This document shows positions 11,268-21,475 of a stretch of DNA of 64,000 nt, piece by piece. A program made the translations under genes and the position numbers. The first letter of the stretch is position 1, and each line of letters begins with the position of its first letter. The stretch is from contig CANTUR010000154.1 in assembly GCA_947683625.1 (NCBI GenBank), forward strand, positions 1,302,001 through 1,366,000. Direction: 5' to 3'. This DNA comes from Mallotus nudiflorus. Lineage: Eukaryota > Streptophyta > Magnoliopsida > Malpighiales > Euphorbiaceae. The notes beneath the pieces are model-generated. The model saw only the letters and a list, made by a program, of their open reading frames with translations, was not told where the DNA came from and did no database searches.

Positions 11268-12547
11268 ATGATAAAAAATATTCAGGCACAAATTACCCTG
11301 ATGCAACAACAGCTAAGCGCTATAATAAAGAGCGAGCATACTGAATCAGCTCCAAATAATGATAATGCAGCATCTCGACAGGCTCCAGGAACAAGCACAG
11401 GAAAGGGTAAAGCACCGGAAGGGGAGTGCAGTTCGTCCATCCCAGCTCTCGATGATTCGAAATTAGCACAAAAGGTTGAGGAAGCAATGAACAAAGCCCG
11501 GACTAAACCTAGAAAGGAAGAAGAATGGGTGATGGATAGCAGAACTCCGTTTGTCAGCAGAATAATTCAAACGGAGATTCCTAGTAAGTTCAGAATCCCA
11601 CAGCTCGATCAGTACGATGGGACAGGAGACCCTATTAGTCACATATCTGCTTTTCGAACAAAGATGCTGCTCCAGAATGTGAACGATGGAATCATGTGCA
11701 GAGTCTTCCCAAGTACACTCATAAAAAGCGCCTAAAAATGGTTTCATCGGCTTCCGGAGAATACTGTCACTTCTTTTGAAGACTTAGCCAAACAATTCCG
11801 TATCAGATTTATTACCAATATCCCTCCTGCGAAAAACATCAACGACCTCCGGGTGTGCCGGCAGGAAGCTGACGAGTCTCTACGGAGTTACCTCGACCGG
11901 TTCAACAAAACGGCCATGCAGATTGAGCACCTCGTTGATGAAGTCGCCATAGAAGCTCTAAAAAATGGCACTAGACTCGGTAAGCTAAAGGACAAATTAA
12001 TGACTAAAGAACCGAGTACCTTTGCCGAAGCAATGGCGATAGCGGTCCGGATGATAAAAATGGACGAGGACAGGAGGATGCGTCGGGAAGAAGATAGGCC
12101 ACCAACTAGAGATGAACGGCCGAAGTAGAGACGAGTAAGCTTCTCAAAAACAAATTTCAGAGTTCCGGCAGACAGATTTGATAGGGAAGCAGATAGATAT
12201 ACACCCCTGAACACTTCTCGATAAAGGATCCTCATGTGGGTCAGGCAGAATGGAGTGGAAATTACGCCAGCCAAAAGAATTAGCCCAAGCCGAAGATTTA
12301 CTCATGATAAAAGCCAATACTGCAAGTACCAAAGGGAATACGGCCATAACACAGAAGGCTGCAGAGAACTGAAGAGTGCCATAGAAAAACTGGTGCAGCG
12401 GGGAAAGCTTGATAATTTCACTGATGCACCAAGGAGACGCGGAAACATGGAAGACCATGACCGTGACAAAGCCGAGGCAAAGAAAGCGAGGAAAGAACTG
12501 ATCGGAATGATCAACATGATTGTGGGAGGAGAAAACACCGGGAAATG
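11268..12547 (+). pseudogene. gypsy copy 2 gag
   Basis: Translation from ATG 11268 shows a Gln-rich N-terminus and the retrotransposon gag domain (FRIPQLDQYDGTGDP, about 11590; KWFHRLPENTVTSFEDL across a stop at 11733; RQEADESLRSYLDRF, 11855). The zinc-knuckle-like C-terminus of Tat gags is YCKYQREYGHNTEGCRELK (about 12318). In-frame stops lie at 11733, 12126 and near 12222. The reading frame is otherwise continuous, so decay is by point mutation rather than indels. Confidence 0.85.
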
Positions 12548-12569
12548 ACTAAAATGCAGTAGAGGAAAA

Positions 12570-15226
12570 ATGATACTCGATAAAAGCAACAACACTTTTA
12601 ACTCGGAAGACAATTCGCCTATACATCACCCTCACAGTGATGCCCTAGTGATAACCGCATGCATAAATAAGTATCGAGTCAAAAGGCTATTGGTCGATAA
12701 CGGGAGTGCTATCAATGTTTTATCTTGGAATGCGTACAAAGCTATGGGCGGCTCCATCACCAACTTAATTGCCATCCAGAACCCCATCACTAGTTTTTGT
12801 GGAGGAACAGTGCAACCATTGGGGATTGTCAATCTGGATCTAGAATTTGGAAACCAAGAGGATGAGGAAACGAAAATCGTCCGGACCCCATTCAACGTGG
12901 TAGACATACCACTAGCCTATAATGGGATAATAGGACGACCAACACTTTACGAAGCAGATGCAGTCACCAGCATCCAGCAATTAACCATGAAAATCTCAGT
13001 CAGAACGGGGACCCTCACTATCAGGGGAGATCAGCAGATGGCCAGACAATGCTATCAGATGACCATGAAATCTCTGGCGGAAGCTTTTCATTTGGAAGCA
13101 TAGGAAGTTGAGAAGCAAGGCGCTAATCCATAACCGATGGAAGACACAGAGACATTACAAATCAAGGGAGGAAAATCCATGAAAATCGGTAATGCCCTCG
13201 ATCAAAATATCAAAGACACATTAAGGAACGTCCTTATTAGACATTCTAAAGATTTTGCTTCTCAAGCTTCCGAGATCATCGGCGTGGACCCGCGGGTTGC
13301 CTGTCACAGCCTAAATATCAAACCAGGGGCCAAGCCGGTAGCACAGAAGAAAAGAACTTTCACCTACGAAAGGCAAAAGATCATTGCCGAGGAAACAACG
13401 AAGCTTCTAGCAGCCGGATTCATTAAAGAGGTTACTCACCCGGACTGGGTAGCAAACGTAGTACTCGTCAAGAAAGCAAATGGGAAGTACAGAATGTGTG
13501 TAGACTACACCGATCTCAACCAGGCATGCCCCAAAGACAGCTACCCGTTACCAACGATTGATCAGCTCGTCGATTCCACGGCTGGCCATGGCCTGTATAG
13601 CTTCGAGGACGTGGCCCAAGGTTATCACCAGATCCCCATGAAGAAAGAAGACCAGGAGAAGACGTCTTTCATCACACACGAAGGGCTGTATTATTACAAG
13701 GTGATGCCCTTCGGACTGAAAAATGCCGGAGCCACATACCAAAGAATGATGAACCAAGTCCTTCAAAGCCAGATTGGGACCAGCGTTGAGGTATATGTGG
13801 ATGACATCATCATCAAAAGCAAACACTCTGAAGACCACCCAGCAGACGTGGATCAAGTCCTTCAGTTACTAAGCTAATCCAAGATCAAGTTGAACCCTGA
13901 TAAATGCGTCTTCGGAGTTCAAGCCGGCAAATTCCTGGGTTTCATGATTTCCCACCGAGGCATTGAAGCCAACCCAGAAAAAATGGAAGCCATACTCAAC
14001 ATGGACGCACCAAAGAGCATCCGGGATATACAAAAGCTAAATGGAAGAATAACCGCACTGGGCCGCTTTATTTCTTGCTCAGCCAAGCGATGTCTACCAT
14101 TATTCCGAGCTCTCAAAAGTTTCGTCAAGTTCCAATGGTCCGCTGATTGCCAAGCAGCATTTGAAGACATCAAAAGATTCTTATCTTCCCCACCATTAAT
14201 CAGCCGTCCAATACCGAACGAGACCTTATACTTATACATGTCCGTTGGCCGAGAATGCATCGCTTCAGTACTGATAAGGGAAGAAGGAAGCCAGCAAAGC
14301 CCTATATACTATGTCAGTAAGATGCTCTGAGGACCTGAAGTCCGATACCCCGTATTAGACAAGTTAGCCTTAGTTATGTTTCACACTTCTCGAAAGCTTC
14401 GTCATTACTTCCAAGCTCATCATATCGTGGTCCGGTCCCATTTTCCACTGCGTAAAATATTACAGAGACCAGAAACTTCAGGTAGGCTAGTGCAATGGTC
14501 GGTCTTACTCGGTGAGTTCGACATTGATTACAAACCTCGACAGTAGATGAAGGCACAGGCCTTAGCAGATTTTGTACAAGAAATGGCTCCGGAAGATATA
14601 ACCCTGACCAAAATGCCATAATGGAAGCTCTATGTTGATGGAGCATACTTAGCTCATGGTTTTGGAGCAGGAACAATCCTTAGGGGACCATATAAAGTTC
14701 ATATTCAATACGCAGTCCGCATAGAGTATAATGCCACTAACAATGCGGCTGAATACGAAGCACTCATTACAGGGTTGAAGCTAGCAGTGGAAGTTAGGGC
14801 CGAACACCTCATTATACACTCGGATTCTCAACTAGTAGTCAACCAAGTCAGCGAAGCATTTCAAGTCAAAGATGCCTGCATCGCCAAGTATGTAGACAAA
14901 GCCAGGCAACTTTTACAACACATCGAGCAAGACGGAGGCCAATGGAATATCGTTCAGATTCCCAGAGAAGACAACCATGAGGCCAATTACCTTACTAAAT
15001 CCGCAGCCGAGAACAGTCAGGCATTTAGGGATATGGATTTCACCGAATCACTCACCAATCCCAACACAGAGGATAATGAAATTTTCAGAACACAAGCAGT
15101 CGCGGAATGGATACAGCCCATCATCCAATATCTTAAACATGGCACACTTCCGGAAGATAAGCTGCAAGCTCGGAAACTCAAAGCCAAAGAAGCACACTAT
15201 TCCGTTCACCGAGGAGAGCTCTACTG
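12570..15226 (+). pseudogene. gypsy copy 2 protease-RT-RNase H-archaeal RNase H
   Basis: Protease motif LLVDNGSAINVLSW near 12690 (the DNGS form is frequent in plant gypsy). RT begins near 13320; motifs are VLVKKANGKYRMCVDYTDLN, YPLPTIDQLVD, YHQIPM, KVMPFGLKNAGATYQRMMN and an intact YVDDIIIKSK near 13793. Stops follow at 13875 and 14328. The first RNase H region shows FLGFMISHRGIEANPEK and IYYVSK. The second begins WKLYVDGAYL near 14630, after another stop, and ends around 15226. Reading frame is largely kept despite the stops. Confidence 0.87.
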
Positions 15227-16346
15227 AAAATCCCTCTCACACCCTTGGTCGAAATGCGTTTCCCCAGAGGAGGGAAATTACATACTAAGAGAAATCCATG
15301 AAGGAATCTGTGGTGCACACGAGTCCCACTATTTGCTCACTAGAAAGGCCCTACTCCAGGGATATTACTGGCCGACCATGTCCAAGGATGCCCAGCAACT
15401 AACACAATCATGTCACCAATGCCAGCACCACGCCCGGCTTAGCCACAAATCTTCTCAGCCTCTGCATCCCATTGGAAGCCCATGGCCCTTCGCCGTGTGG
15501 GGGATGGACATCTTGGGTCCTTTTCCTCTATCTACCTCACAGAAAAAGTTCCTAATCGTGGCCATTGACTATTTCACGAAATGGATAGAAGCAGAAGCAG
15601 TCCCAACCATCACAGAAGCCCGGATACAACACTTTTTCTGGAAAGAAATCATTTGCAGATTCGGCATCCCCCACACCTTAATTACAGAAAATGGCAAACA
15701 GTTTGACAACCACAAATTCAAGAGTTTCTGCTCAGACCTTGGCATAAAACTACGCTTCACCTCAGTAGCTCACCCGCAGACGAACGGACAAACTGAGGTC
15801 ACAAACAGAATCCTCATGCAAGGGTTGAAGAAAAGACTCAATGACAAGAAAGGGAATTGGGTCGAAGAGATGAACAATGTAATCTGGGCATACAGAACCA
15901 CATCCCGATCATCCACTGGGGAAACGTCGTTCAGACTAACTTATGGCATGGATGCAGTAATTCTAGTAGAGGTGGGATCCCCGAGTTACCGGGTAAGCCA
16001 AGACCTCGACCACGCCGTCAATAACATCAACGCACGAATATGCCTTGACATACTAGAAGAACGAAGAGAACAAGCAGCAGCAACGGCAGAGGCACATCGG
16101 CAAAGGATAACTCGGTACCACCATCTGCGTAAAGCAACAGAGAACTTCAAGATAGGTGACTGGGTACTCAGAAGAGCAGATATAAGTAAAGGCACCTCCG
16201 GTACCAGCAAGTTAGGTCCTAATTGGGAAGGTCCATATCAGATCTCAGAATGCACAACAAAGGGGGCGTCTAAACTAAGAGAGAGGGGAGGCAAAGAACT
16301 ACTAAGGTTTTGGAACTCAGACTCCCTTAGAAAATATTATCAGTAA
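15227..16346 (+). pseudogene. gypsy copy 2 integrase
   Basis: The HHCC zinc region (GAHESHYLLTRKALLQGYYWP, CHQCQ) runs into the rve core (WGMDILGP, DYFTKWIEAEAV, then LITENGKQFDN and HPQTNGQTEVTN). The largest open piece is 337 codons, 15333-16346. The second Asp of the DDE triad is Glu in TENGKQ, which should weaken or abolish catalysis. The C-terminal part contains the GDWVLRRAD-type motif of gypsy integrases and ends ELLRFWNSDSLRKYYQ. Confidence 0.87.
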
Positions 16347-16456
16347 TCTTGTATACGAGCACATAATTTGATTCAATGAAAACTATCTTTATTGATCAAA
16401 TAATATCTTTACAACTGATTGAAAAAAAAAGAGAAGAGATACATAAAACCTATCTA

Positions 16457-17571
16457 CTATAGTATCTCTACGCCCGGACCCCCCGACCCGAAAACTGAGG
16501 GGGAAGCATCATTAGCAGCCTCTGGATTCTCGCCAGACCCAGCTGTCGCAACAATCTCTTCAGACTCCCTTACAGCAAAGGAACCGGCCTTTCGACGGGT
16601 GTCATCCTCTGCAGCAAGCCTAGCCAGATCGGTTGGGGTTATCCGATCCAAAGCCCCCAGATCCAATCCTGAGTCTTGGGAGAGCATGATCCTTTTGCAT
16701 TCTGCCCGGTACGCCTTGAGAAACCCCCTACCATGCTCTGATATGCCTTCTTATCATTGGCACGAGATTTCTCAAGCTCAGCTAGCCTCTCATGAAGTCC
16801 AGCAATCTGAAGATCCTGCTCCTCGATCCTCCTTGTCAGCTGAGCCTGGCTATATTCCAGCTCGGAAACCTTCTTCTGGTTCACCTCCGTGTTAGATTTA
16901 GCCTCCGCGTAGCTTATCTGGCAGTGCTCCAGAGCTGCTTTAGCGCTATCGAGTTTTTTCTCAAAATCTATGGCAATCGTCCCCACCTTCGTCTCCTTCA
17001 AGCTGTACTGGCTCTTCAAATAGAAGTACTGATCTTTAGCCAGTAGTAAGGCCTGGGTCATCTGCCAAAAATAACTAGACAATTTAGCCAAAATCCCACC
17101 ACAAACAGTTATATCAAAATCCAGAAACTTCATTACCTCCAGTGAATGGCCGATCATAGAATCGAGCAATCCGTCTGGCCCCTCGTCCGACCAGCGCTGC
17201 ATGTCTCCGGGCAACCGCATCGACTAGGCGTACTGATCCCTTACTTGACTGTTGGAGATGCTCGGGGGCTTCATCTTTTTCAATATCTAGCCGCGCATAT
17301 CCGGACAACCAGATAGTCGGGGTCGTTGAACATAAATCTCTTTGTCCAGCCCCTCCGCATCTGACTCTGCTTTGATCAGCCGCCTTTTCCTTTGTCCGAT
17401 CCGCTCCAGCCACTCGCCTTCAATTATTGTTTTACCCTGTGGGTCGACAGGAATAGCCTTCAGAGCAGCGGGAACCTCAGCTGGAGGAGAAGGATAATCC
17501 TGGCACTCCTCCACTGCAGTTGGCTCATCTACTAGGGAAATCCCGCCCGTAAAATCAAAAAAGTCAGCCAT
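16457..17571 (-). pseudogene. antisense coiled-coil ORFs of gypsy copy 2
   Basis: Read on the minus strand these are a 94-codon piece starting at 17571 (MADFFDFTGGISLVDEP) and, in another frame, a long piece from 17220 to 16457. The latter has a helical, coiled-coil-like region (KKLDSAKAALEHCQ, SELEYSQAQLTRRIEEQD, AGLHERLAELEKS). The pieces are interrupted by frameshifts. They probably form the C-terminal half of the antisense protein whose N-terminal half is at 17592-18305. A GT...AG pair at 17629/17572 could be a 58-bp intron, but that join brings an immediate stop, so I do not claim it. Confidence 0.55.
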
Positions 17572-17591
17572 CTACAGACGGAAAGATAAGA

Positions 17592-18305
17592 CTAGTTAGA
17601 CAAAACAAAACTCAAAACAAAAATCATACCAGAGAAATGGTTGCGACTTGGACAGACTCTCCACAGATATCTCCGGGATGCATCCTCTGCGGATCGAGCT
17701 TCAGCGAGTCCGTCTAGATGTAGCCGTAAAACTAACTCCATATCCGGATTGGAAAGTTTCGCTGGACGAGTCACTTTGTGACACTCGTTCGACCACATCC
17801 CCCGGACATCCAGGAAGTCCGATTGATGCTCCACGATAAAAAAATGGTATCTCCACTTCTTGTGAAAATCCGGCAGTTTAACGAAAAGGGAATGGTTTGG
17901 TACGGCCGAAAGGGAGAACATCAGCTCTCCCTTCTTCCTAGTCAGCCTATATAGATACCGGAGGACGTCTAGATCGGGAGTCCTACCCTCCTCATGCATC
18001 AACTGGATAAACCCGGTCAGTATCCGATAACTATTCGGATGAAGCTGACCAGGCGCTATGTTATTTCTCTTAATGAAATCCTTGATAAAAGGATCCAAGG
18101 GAAATTTTAGACCCCCCTCTAACTGGTCGAAATATACCACTAATCTACTTAGCCCCGATATAGGAGTATGGGCCCTAAACCTTCTATCTACGGTGTGAAG
18201 GGCGTAATCGGCGGGGATGCAAAACCGCCGCCGGTACCACCCTAGCAATTTAGTATCTACATTGGACACAAAGAGGTCAGAGCTAATCTCTTCCCGAGGA
18301 GCCAT
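17592..18305 (-). CDS. antisense ORF protein of Tat-like gypsy element (PF04195-like)
   Basis: A 237-codon uninterrupted frame from ATG 18305 to a stop at 17592. Recognisable blocks are RLVVYFDQLEGGLKFPLDPF, NNIAPGQLHPNSYRILTGF, LRYLYRLTRKKGELMF and FHKKWRYHFFIVEH. The same protein, broken, is at 1-523 upstream of the other gypsy LTR, so it is a stable part of this element family. Related domains are annotated in plants as 'putative gypsy type transposon'. No catalytic motif is visible and the function is unknown. It lies between integrase and 3' LTR, transcribed opposite to gag-pol. It is intact while gag-pol next to it holds several stops. The last codons before 17592 may be intronic. Confidence 0.7.
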   Translation of the reverse strand: MAPREEISSDLFVSNVDTKLLGWYRRRFCIPADYALHTVDRRFRAHTPISGLSRLVVYFDQLEGGLKFPLDPFIKDFIKRNNIAPGQLHPNSYRILTGFIQLMHEEGRTPDLDVLRYLYRLTRKKGELMFSLSAVPNHSLFVKLPDFHKKWRYHFFIVEHQSDFLDVRGMWSNECHKVTRPAKLSNPDMELVLRLHLDGLAEARSAEDASRRYLWRVCPSRNHFSGMIFVLSFVLSN

Positions 18306-18710
18306 AGCAAAGAAGGGAACGAAAATCTAATGACAAACAAGGAGAGGGGCAAAAAAAAAAGAGAAGGAAGAAATGATGAAAGAATCACCTGGCAACCTCA
18401 AACGAGAGTTATGGCAGGAAGGAATAAAAATGGTGGATGTAGTAGAAACGCAGCAAAAATAGAATGAAAGAGCAAAAGAAAGCAAAATGTGCCAGTTAGC
18501 AAACGCAACAGTATTTATAGAGACATGGAAGGACCTGGAAGCACGCCATTAACTGCCCCCATTATTACTGCGCTCCTCCCTAGATTACCAAGGGCCTATT
18601 GGGCATAAAAAAACCCATTAGGCGAAGAGTCGCGTTGACGGCTGTACGAGCGTTTCGATCACTGACACACGAAACGACGCATCAACCAGAGTTGAAATGA
18701 AGTCACCCTG

Positions 18711-19835
18711 TGATTGGCCCACTCACATTTTCAAATGGGCCGCTCCATCAAGCAAATCGAGAAATGCTCCAAGCACTACTCCCAGACCATTTCATATAAA
18801 GTCCAGTGACTGAAACTGACACCCTCAGATCACTTTCGTAGTACTGAGGATCCGAGCATGTAAGCCTCGCGCCCCTATGCCGAGCATCTAAGTCTCGCTC
18901 ACATAAAGTCCAGTGACTGAAACTGGCACCCTCAGGTCGCTTCCGTAGTACTGAGGATCCGAGCATGTAAGCCTCGTGCCCCTGTGCCAAGCATCTAAGT
19001 CTCGCTCACATAAAGTCCAGTGACTGAAGCTGGCACCCTCAGGTCACTTCCATAATACTGAGGATCCGAGCATGTAAGCCTCGCGCCCCTGTGCCGAGCA
19101 TCTAAGCCTCGCTCACATAAATTCCAGTGACTGAAGCTGGCACCCTCAAGTCGCTTCCGTAGTACTGAGGATCCGAGCATGTAAGCCTCGCGCCCCTGTG
19201 CCGAGCATTTAAGACGCTCACATAGTCCAGTGATTGAAGCTGGCACCCTCAGGTCGCTTCCGTAGTACTAAGGATCCAAATATATACCCCAGTTCTGTAG
19301 ATTACGATTCGATAAAAAATCAACCAAAAATACTCGGCACTAAGCTCTAATGAAGGCTGGCCACCTCAGCTTACTTGCATCTTATCACCCGTATAGAGGT
19401 ACCACTGCATCTTACTCGGACGCGACGGACATAAATATCCGCATACTCTAGGGGGGACTCTTGATACCATCTAGAATGTTCCCACCTAATTAGGGGTCAT
19501 CCACTCCCCCCAATTAGGAACACATGGACAAAGGAGAAGACAGATTCGTCCAAGGAACTACCTCAAAGAGGAATCCTAACTGAAGTAGGAATACTCTCCC
19601 ACAAGGATTTGTATTCCTCCCAGGTTTGAGTATCACTGTATATAACACCATGTACCCCCCATTAGAGGACATCTTATCTCATTCATACATATTCAAGCTA
19701 TCTTTCAACCACCCGTTTTCTATTCTCTAACTTAGGCATCGAAGTGTTTGTGGGGATTTCCCCCACCTCTCACCTTGCCCTCTGCTTAGTGCTTTGCAGG
19801 ACGCTCAGCCCAGGAGTCCCGGAAACCAGTTATCA
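18711..19835 (+). repeat. 3' LTR of gypsy copy 2
   Basis: Probable limits are TGATTGGCCC (18711) and CCAGTTATCA (19835). It shares the tandem-repeat body and GGCATCGAAG.GTTTGTGG end with the LTR of copy 1. No matching 5' LTR exists before gag. The start is approximate because no clear polypurine tract is seen. Confidence 0.65.
18801..19270. repeat. tandem repeat in gypsy LTR (5 units, about 107 bp)
   Basis: Units starting GTCCAGTGACTGAA begin near 18801, 18908, 19015, 19122 and 19225, each with CACCCTCAGGTCGCTTCCGT, GTACTGAGGATCCGAGCATG and GCCTCGCGCCCCTGTGCC. Copies are much more alike here than in the copy 1 LTR. Open frames across them are artefacts. Confidence 0.9.
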
Positions 19836-20076
19836 GATCCCATACTTGCTAAAAGAGTTTTCCATTCCTTTACAACTTCCTATTCCACTATGGTGCGACA
19901 ACAAAGTAGCTCTTCATATCACAGCTAATCCGGTATTCCATGAACATACCAAACATTGAGATATTGATTGTCATTTGGTCCGAGATCAGTTAAAAAATGG
20001 TTTTGTTCATCCACAACACATTTCTTCTTCACTTCGAATCGTCGATATATTCACTAAAGCTCTTTCAGACCCTTAA
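19836..20076 (+). pseudogene. copia A RNase H, 3' remainder
   Basis: After the gypsy LTR end, copia coding resumes: SYLLKEF, LWCDNKVALHI, NPVFHEHTKH, then a stop (TGA) followed in frame by DCHLVRDQLKNG and VDIFTKALSD, the usual C-terminus of copia pol. This proves the gypsy element sits inside copia A. About 10 bp of expected copia sequence is missing between the two halves. Confidence 0.88.
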
Positions 20077-20153
20077 TTTTGCACTCTTGTCTCCAAGTTG
20101 GGTTTGTTCAATTTAAACTAAGCTCCAACTCGAAGGGGGGGGGGGTTGAAGGT

Positions 20154-20407
20154 TGTAGGAATATACACATCAGCACTAAATGCAAGTGCATTAACCACTC
20201 TATGAGTTGCAGTGTAGAAGATACTTTATGCAAAATTTATTATGAGAATGAACTGTCATTCTTTTTGTACAAAGTTTATTAGTGTAGAATCTTCTTTCTT
20301 AGAGAGAGAACATATATCATGAATATATATTATAATCATATATAAAGTAAGAAAAAGGAAGAGAAATAAAAACCTCTCCATTTTATTTTAAGGGTTCAAA
20401 TTGTTCA
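20154..20407 (+). repeat. 3' LTR of copia A
   Basis: 254 bp, TGTAGGAATATACAC...AAATTGTTCA, preceded by a purine tract with an 11-G run and followed by TSD GAATG. Confidence 0.9.
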
Positions 20408-20412
20408 GAATG

Positions 20413-20538
20413 AAAGATATATTATCAAGCTTCTATTCTCTAGATCTAGCAATGTCATTTAGCAATTCTTTGAAATTCATTTCTTTAGATGCCATCAACA
20501 CCGCCTCCTTCAATGTTGATCAGTTTATGAATCTTTTA
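20413..20538 (+). pseudogene. VPS51: VPS51 exon 1, remainder
   Basis: Directly after the GAATG TSD copy (20408-20412) the frame continues KDILSSFYSLDLAMSF... through INTASFNVDQFMNLL. A GT donor follows at 20539. Joined to 6803-6847 it gives 57 codons without a stop. Confidence 0.85.
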
Positions 20539-20637
20539 GTACTGTTGATTAAGTTTTTTTTTTTAAATCTTTATTAAGTCAAATTTTAACAGTATTAGTT
20601 TTAATTCAAAGATGGTTAACTATTAGTATTAATGCAG

Positions 20638-20777
20638 TTGAAAACAATAAACTTGGAAGGGCTTCTGCAAAAGCATGTTGAAATGGCAGCTGAGATAAAG
20701 AATCTCAACATTGATTTGCAAATGTTAATGTATGAAAATTATAACAAGTTCATCAGTGCCACTGACATGATCAAGAG
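20638..20777 (+). pseudogene. VPS51: VPS51 exon 2
   Basis: Preceded by a GCAG acceptor; encodes LEGLLQKHVEMAAEIKNL and YENYNKFISATDMIKR, a highly conserved coiled-coil stretch of VPS51. The expected GT donor at 20778 is AT, which would block normal splicing. Confidence 0.85.
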
Positions 20778-20852
20778 ATATATCTCCCATTCCTTATAAA
20801 TGACTTAGGAACCTTATGAATGGCATTGGTGCAATTTTGAGTAACATTTTAG

Positions 20853-20907
20853 GATGAAAAGTAACATTGCGGGCATGGAAACAAATATGGAGTAACTTTT
20901 GGAGAAA
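20853..20907 (+). pseudogene. VPS51: VPS51 exon 3, with stop
   Basis: Bounded by AG and GT; encodes MKSNIAGMETNME, a TAA where the family has Gln, then LLEK. The phase agrees with exons 2 and 4. The stop probably arose by a CAA to TAA change. Confidence 0.85.
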
Positions 20908-20952
20908 GTATATGGATTAATCTCAATTTTTGTTGAACCTTTTTCCTATATG

Positions 20953-21475
20953 TGTTATGGAACTCAGGTTAATTTAAACCAATAATAAAAAAATCACCTT
21001 GAAAATTATTGTTCAAGTGATTAGAGTATAAATAATTGTACTAAAAAATTACCTTAAGGTAGATTTTCAAGAAAGTGTGGTGGGATACAATAGTCCACTT
21101 AAATACTAACCTCATAAACAGAATTTTACAAATAGAATTTTACCATGACAAGTAATTTAATAGCACAATAATTCATGACAACTATACCCAACAATAACTA
21201 TTTAATAGATATGAAAGAATACCAAAATTTAATGAGATTTGACAAATTATGCCTACTTCTTCAGACACTACCAAAATAATATTTCACTAACTTGAGGAAA
21301 TATTTACAAAAGAGAGAGAAAGAATATAATTACCTAAATATAGGAGAGAAGACAATTTTTCGATAGAAGGGATGATTTTAACGGGGGGGGGGGGGGGAGT
21401 CATTTTATAGCCTAAGGACTGGTTTTTTTTTATTTTCCAAAATTCCAATGTAGGAATTTTGACATAAAACCAACA
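20953..21475 (-). repeat. 3' LTR of copia B (left end)
   Basis: TGTTATGGAACTC...AAACCAACA, 523 bp, preceded on the minus strand by a purine-rich AAAGTGGAGATT tract (21476-21487). It contains an unbroken run of 15 G at 21383-21397 that is absent from the other LTR. Confidence 0.85.

Larger units (their letters stand above)
11231..19835 (+). mobile_element. Tat-lineage Ty3/gypsy element, copy 2, 5'-deleted
   Basis: gag, protease, RT, RNase H, a second RNase H and integrase run in order from 11268 to 16346. Antisense ORFs (16457-18305) and a 3' LTR ending at 19835 follow. The second, archaeal-type RNase H (KLYVDGA, NNAAEYEALITGL, HSDSQLVVNQ) marks the Tat lineage. Only about 40 bp separate interrupted copia A from gag, so the 5' LTR and leader are gone together with about 10 bp of target; hence there is no TSD. 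gag-pol carries several stops. Confidence 0.88.
6848..20407 (+). mobile_element. Ty1/copia element A, inserted in VPS51 exon 1
   Basis: Complete but degenerate copia element: 5' LTR 6848-7102, tRNA-Met-type primer site 7103-7115, gag, protease, integrase, RT, RNase H, polypurine tract with an 11-G run (about 20132-20153) and 3' LTR 20154-20407. The flanking TSD GAATG is perfect (6843-6847 and 20408-20412). A gypsy element is nested in its RNase H at about 11231-19835. The domain order protease-integrase-RT identifies copia. The two LTRs differ by many substitutions, so the insertion is not recent. Confidence 0.9.

Noticed and set aside
11282..14676. Many minus-strand frames over gypsy gag-pol (for example at 11888-12274 and 13548-13856)
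   Set aside because: Shadows of the sense gag-pol coding; no independent motif or matching copy elsewhere in the window.
18748..19246. Two similar minus-strand frames of about 80 codons
   Set aside because: They lie wholly in the 107-bp tandem repeats of the gypsy LTR; the similarity comes from the repeat, not from a gene family.
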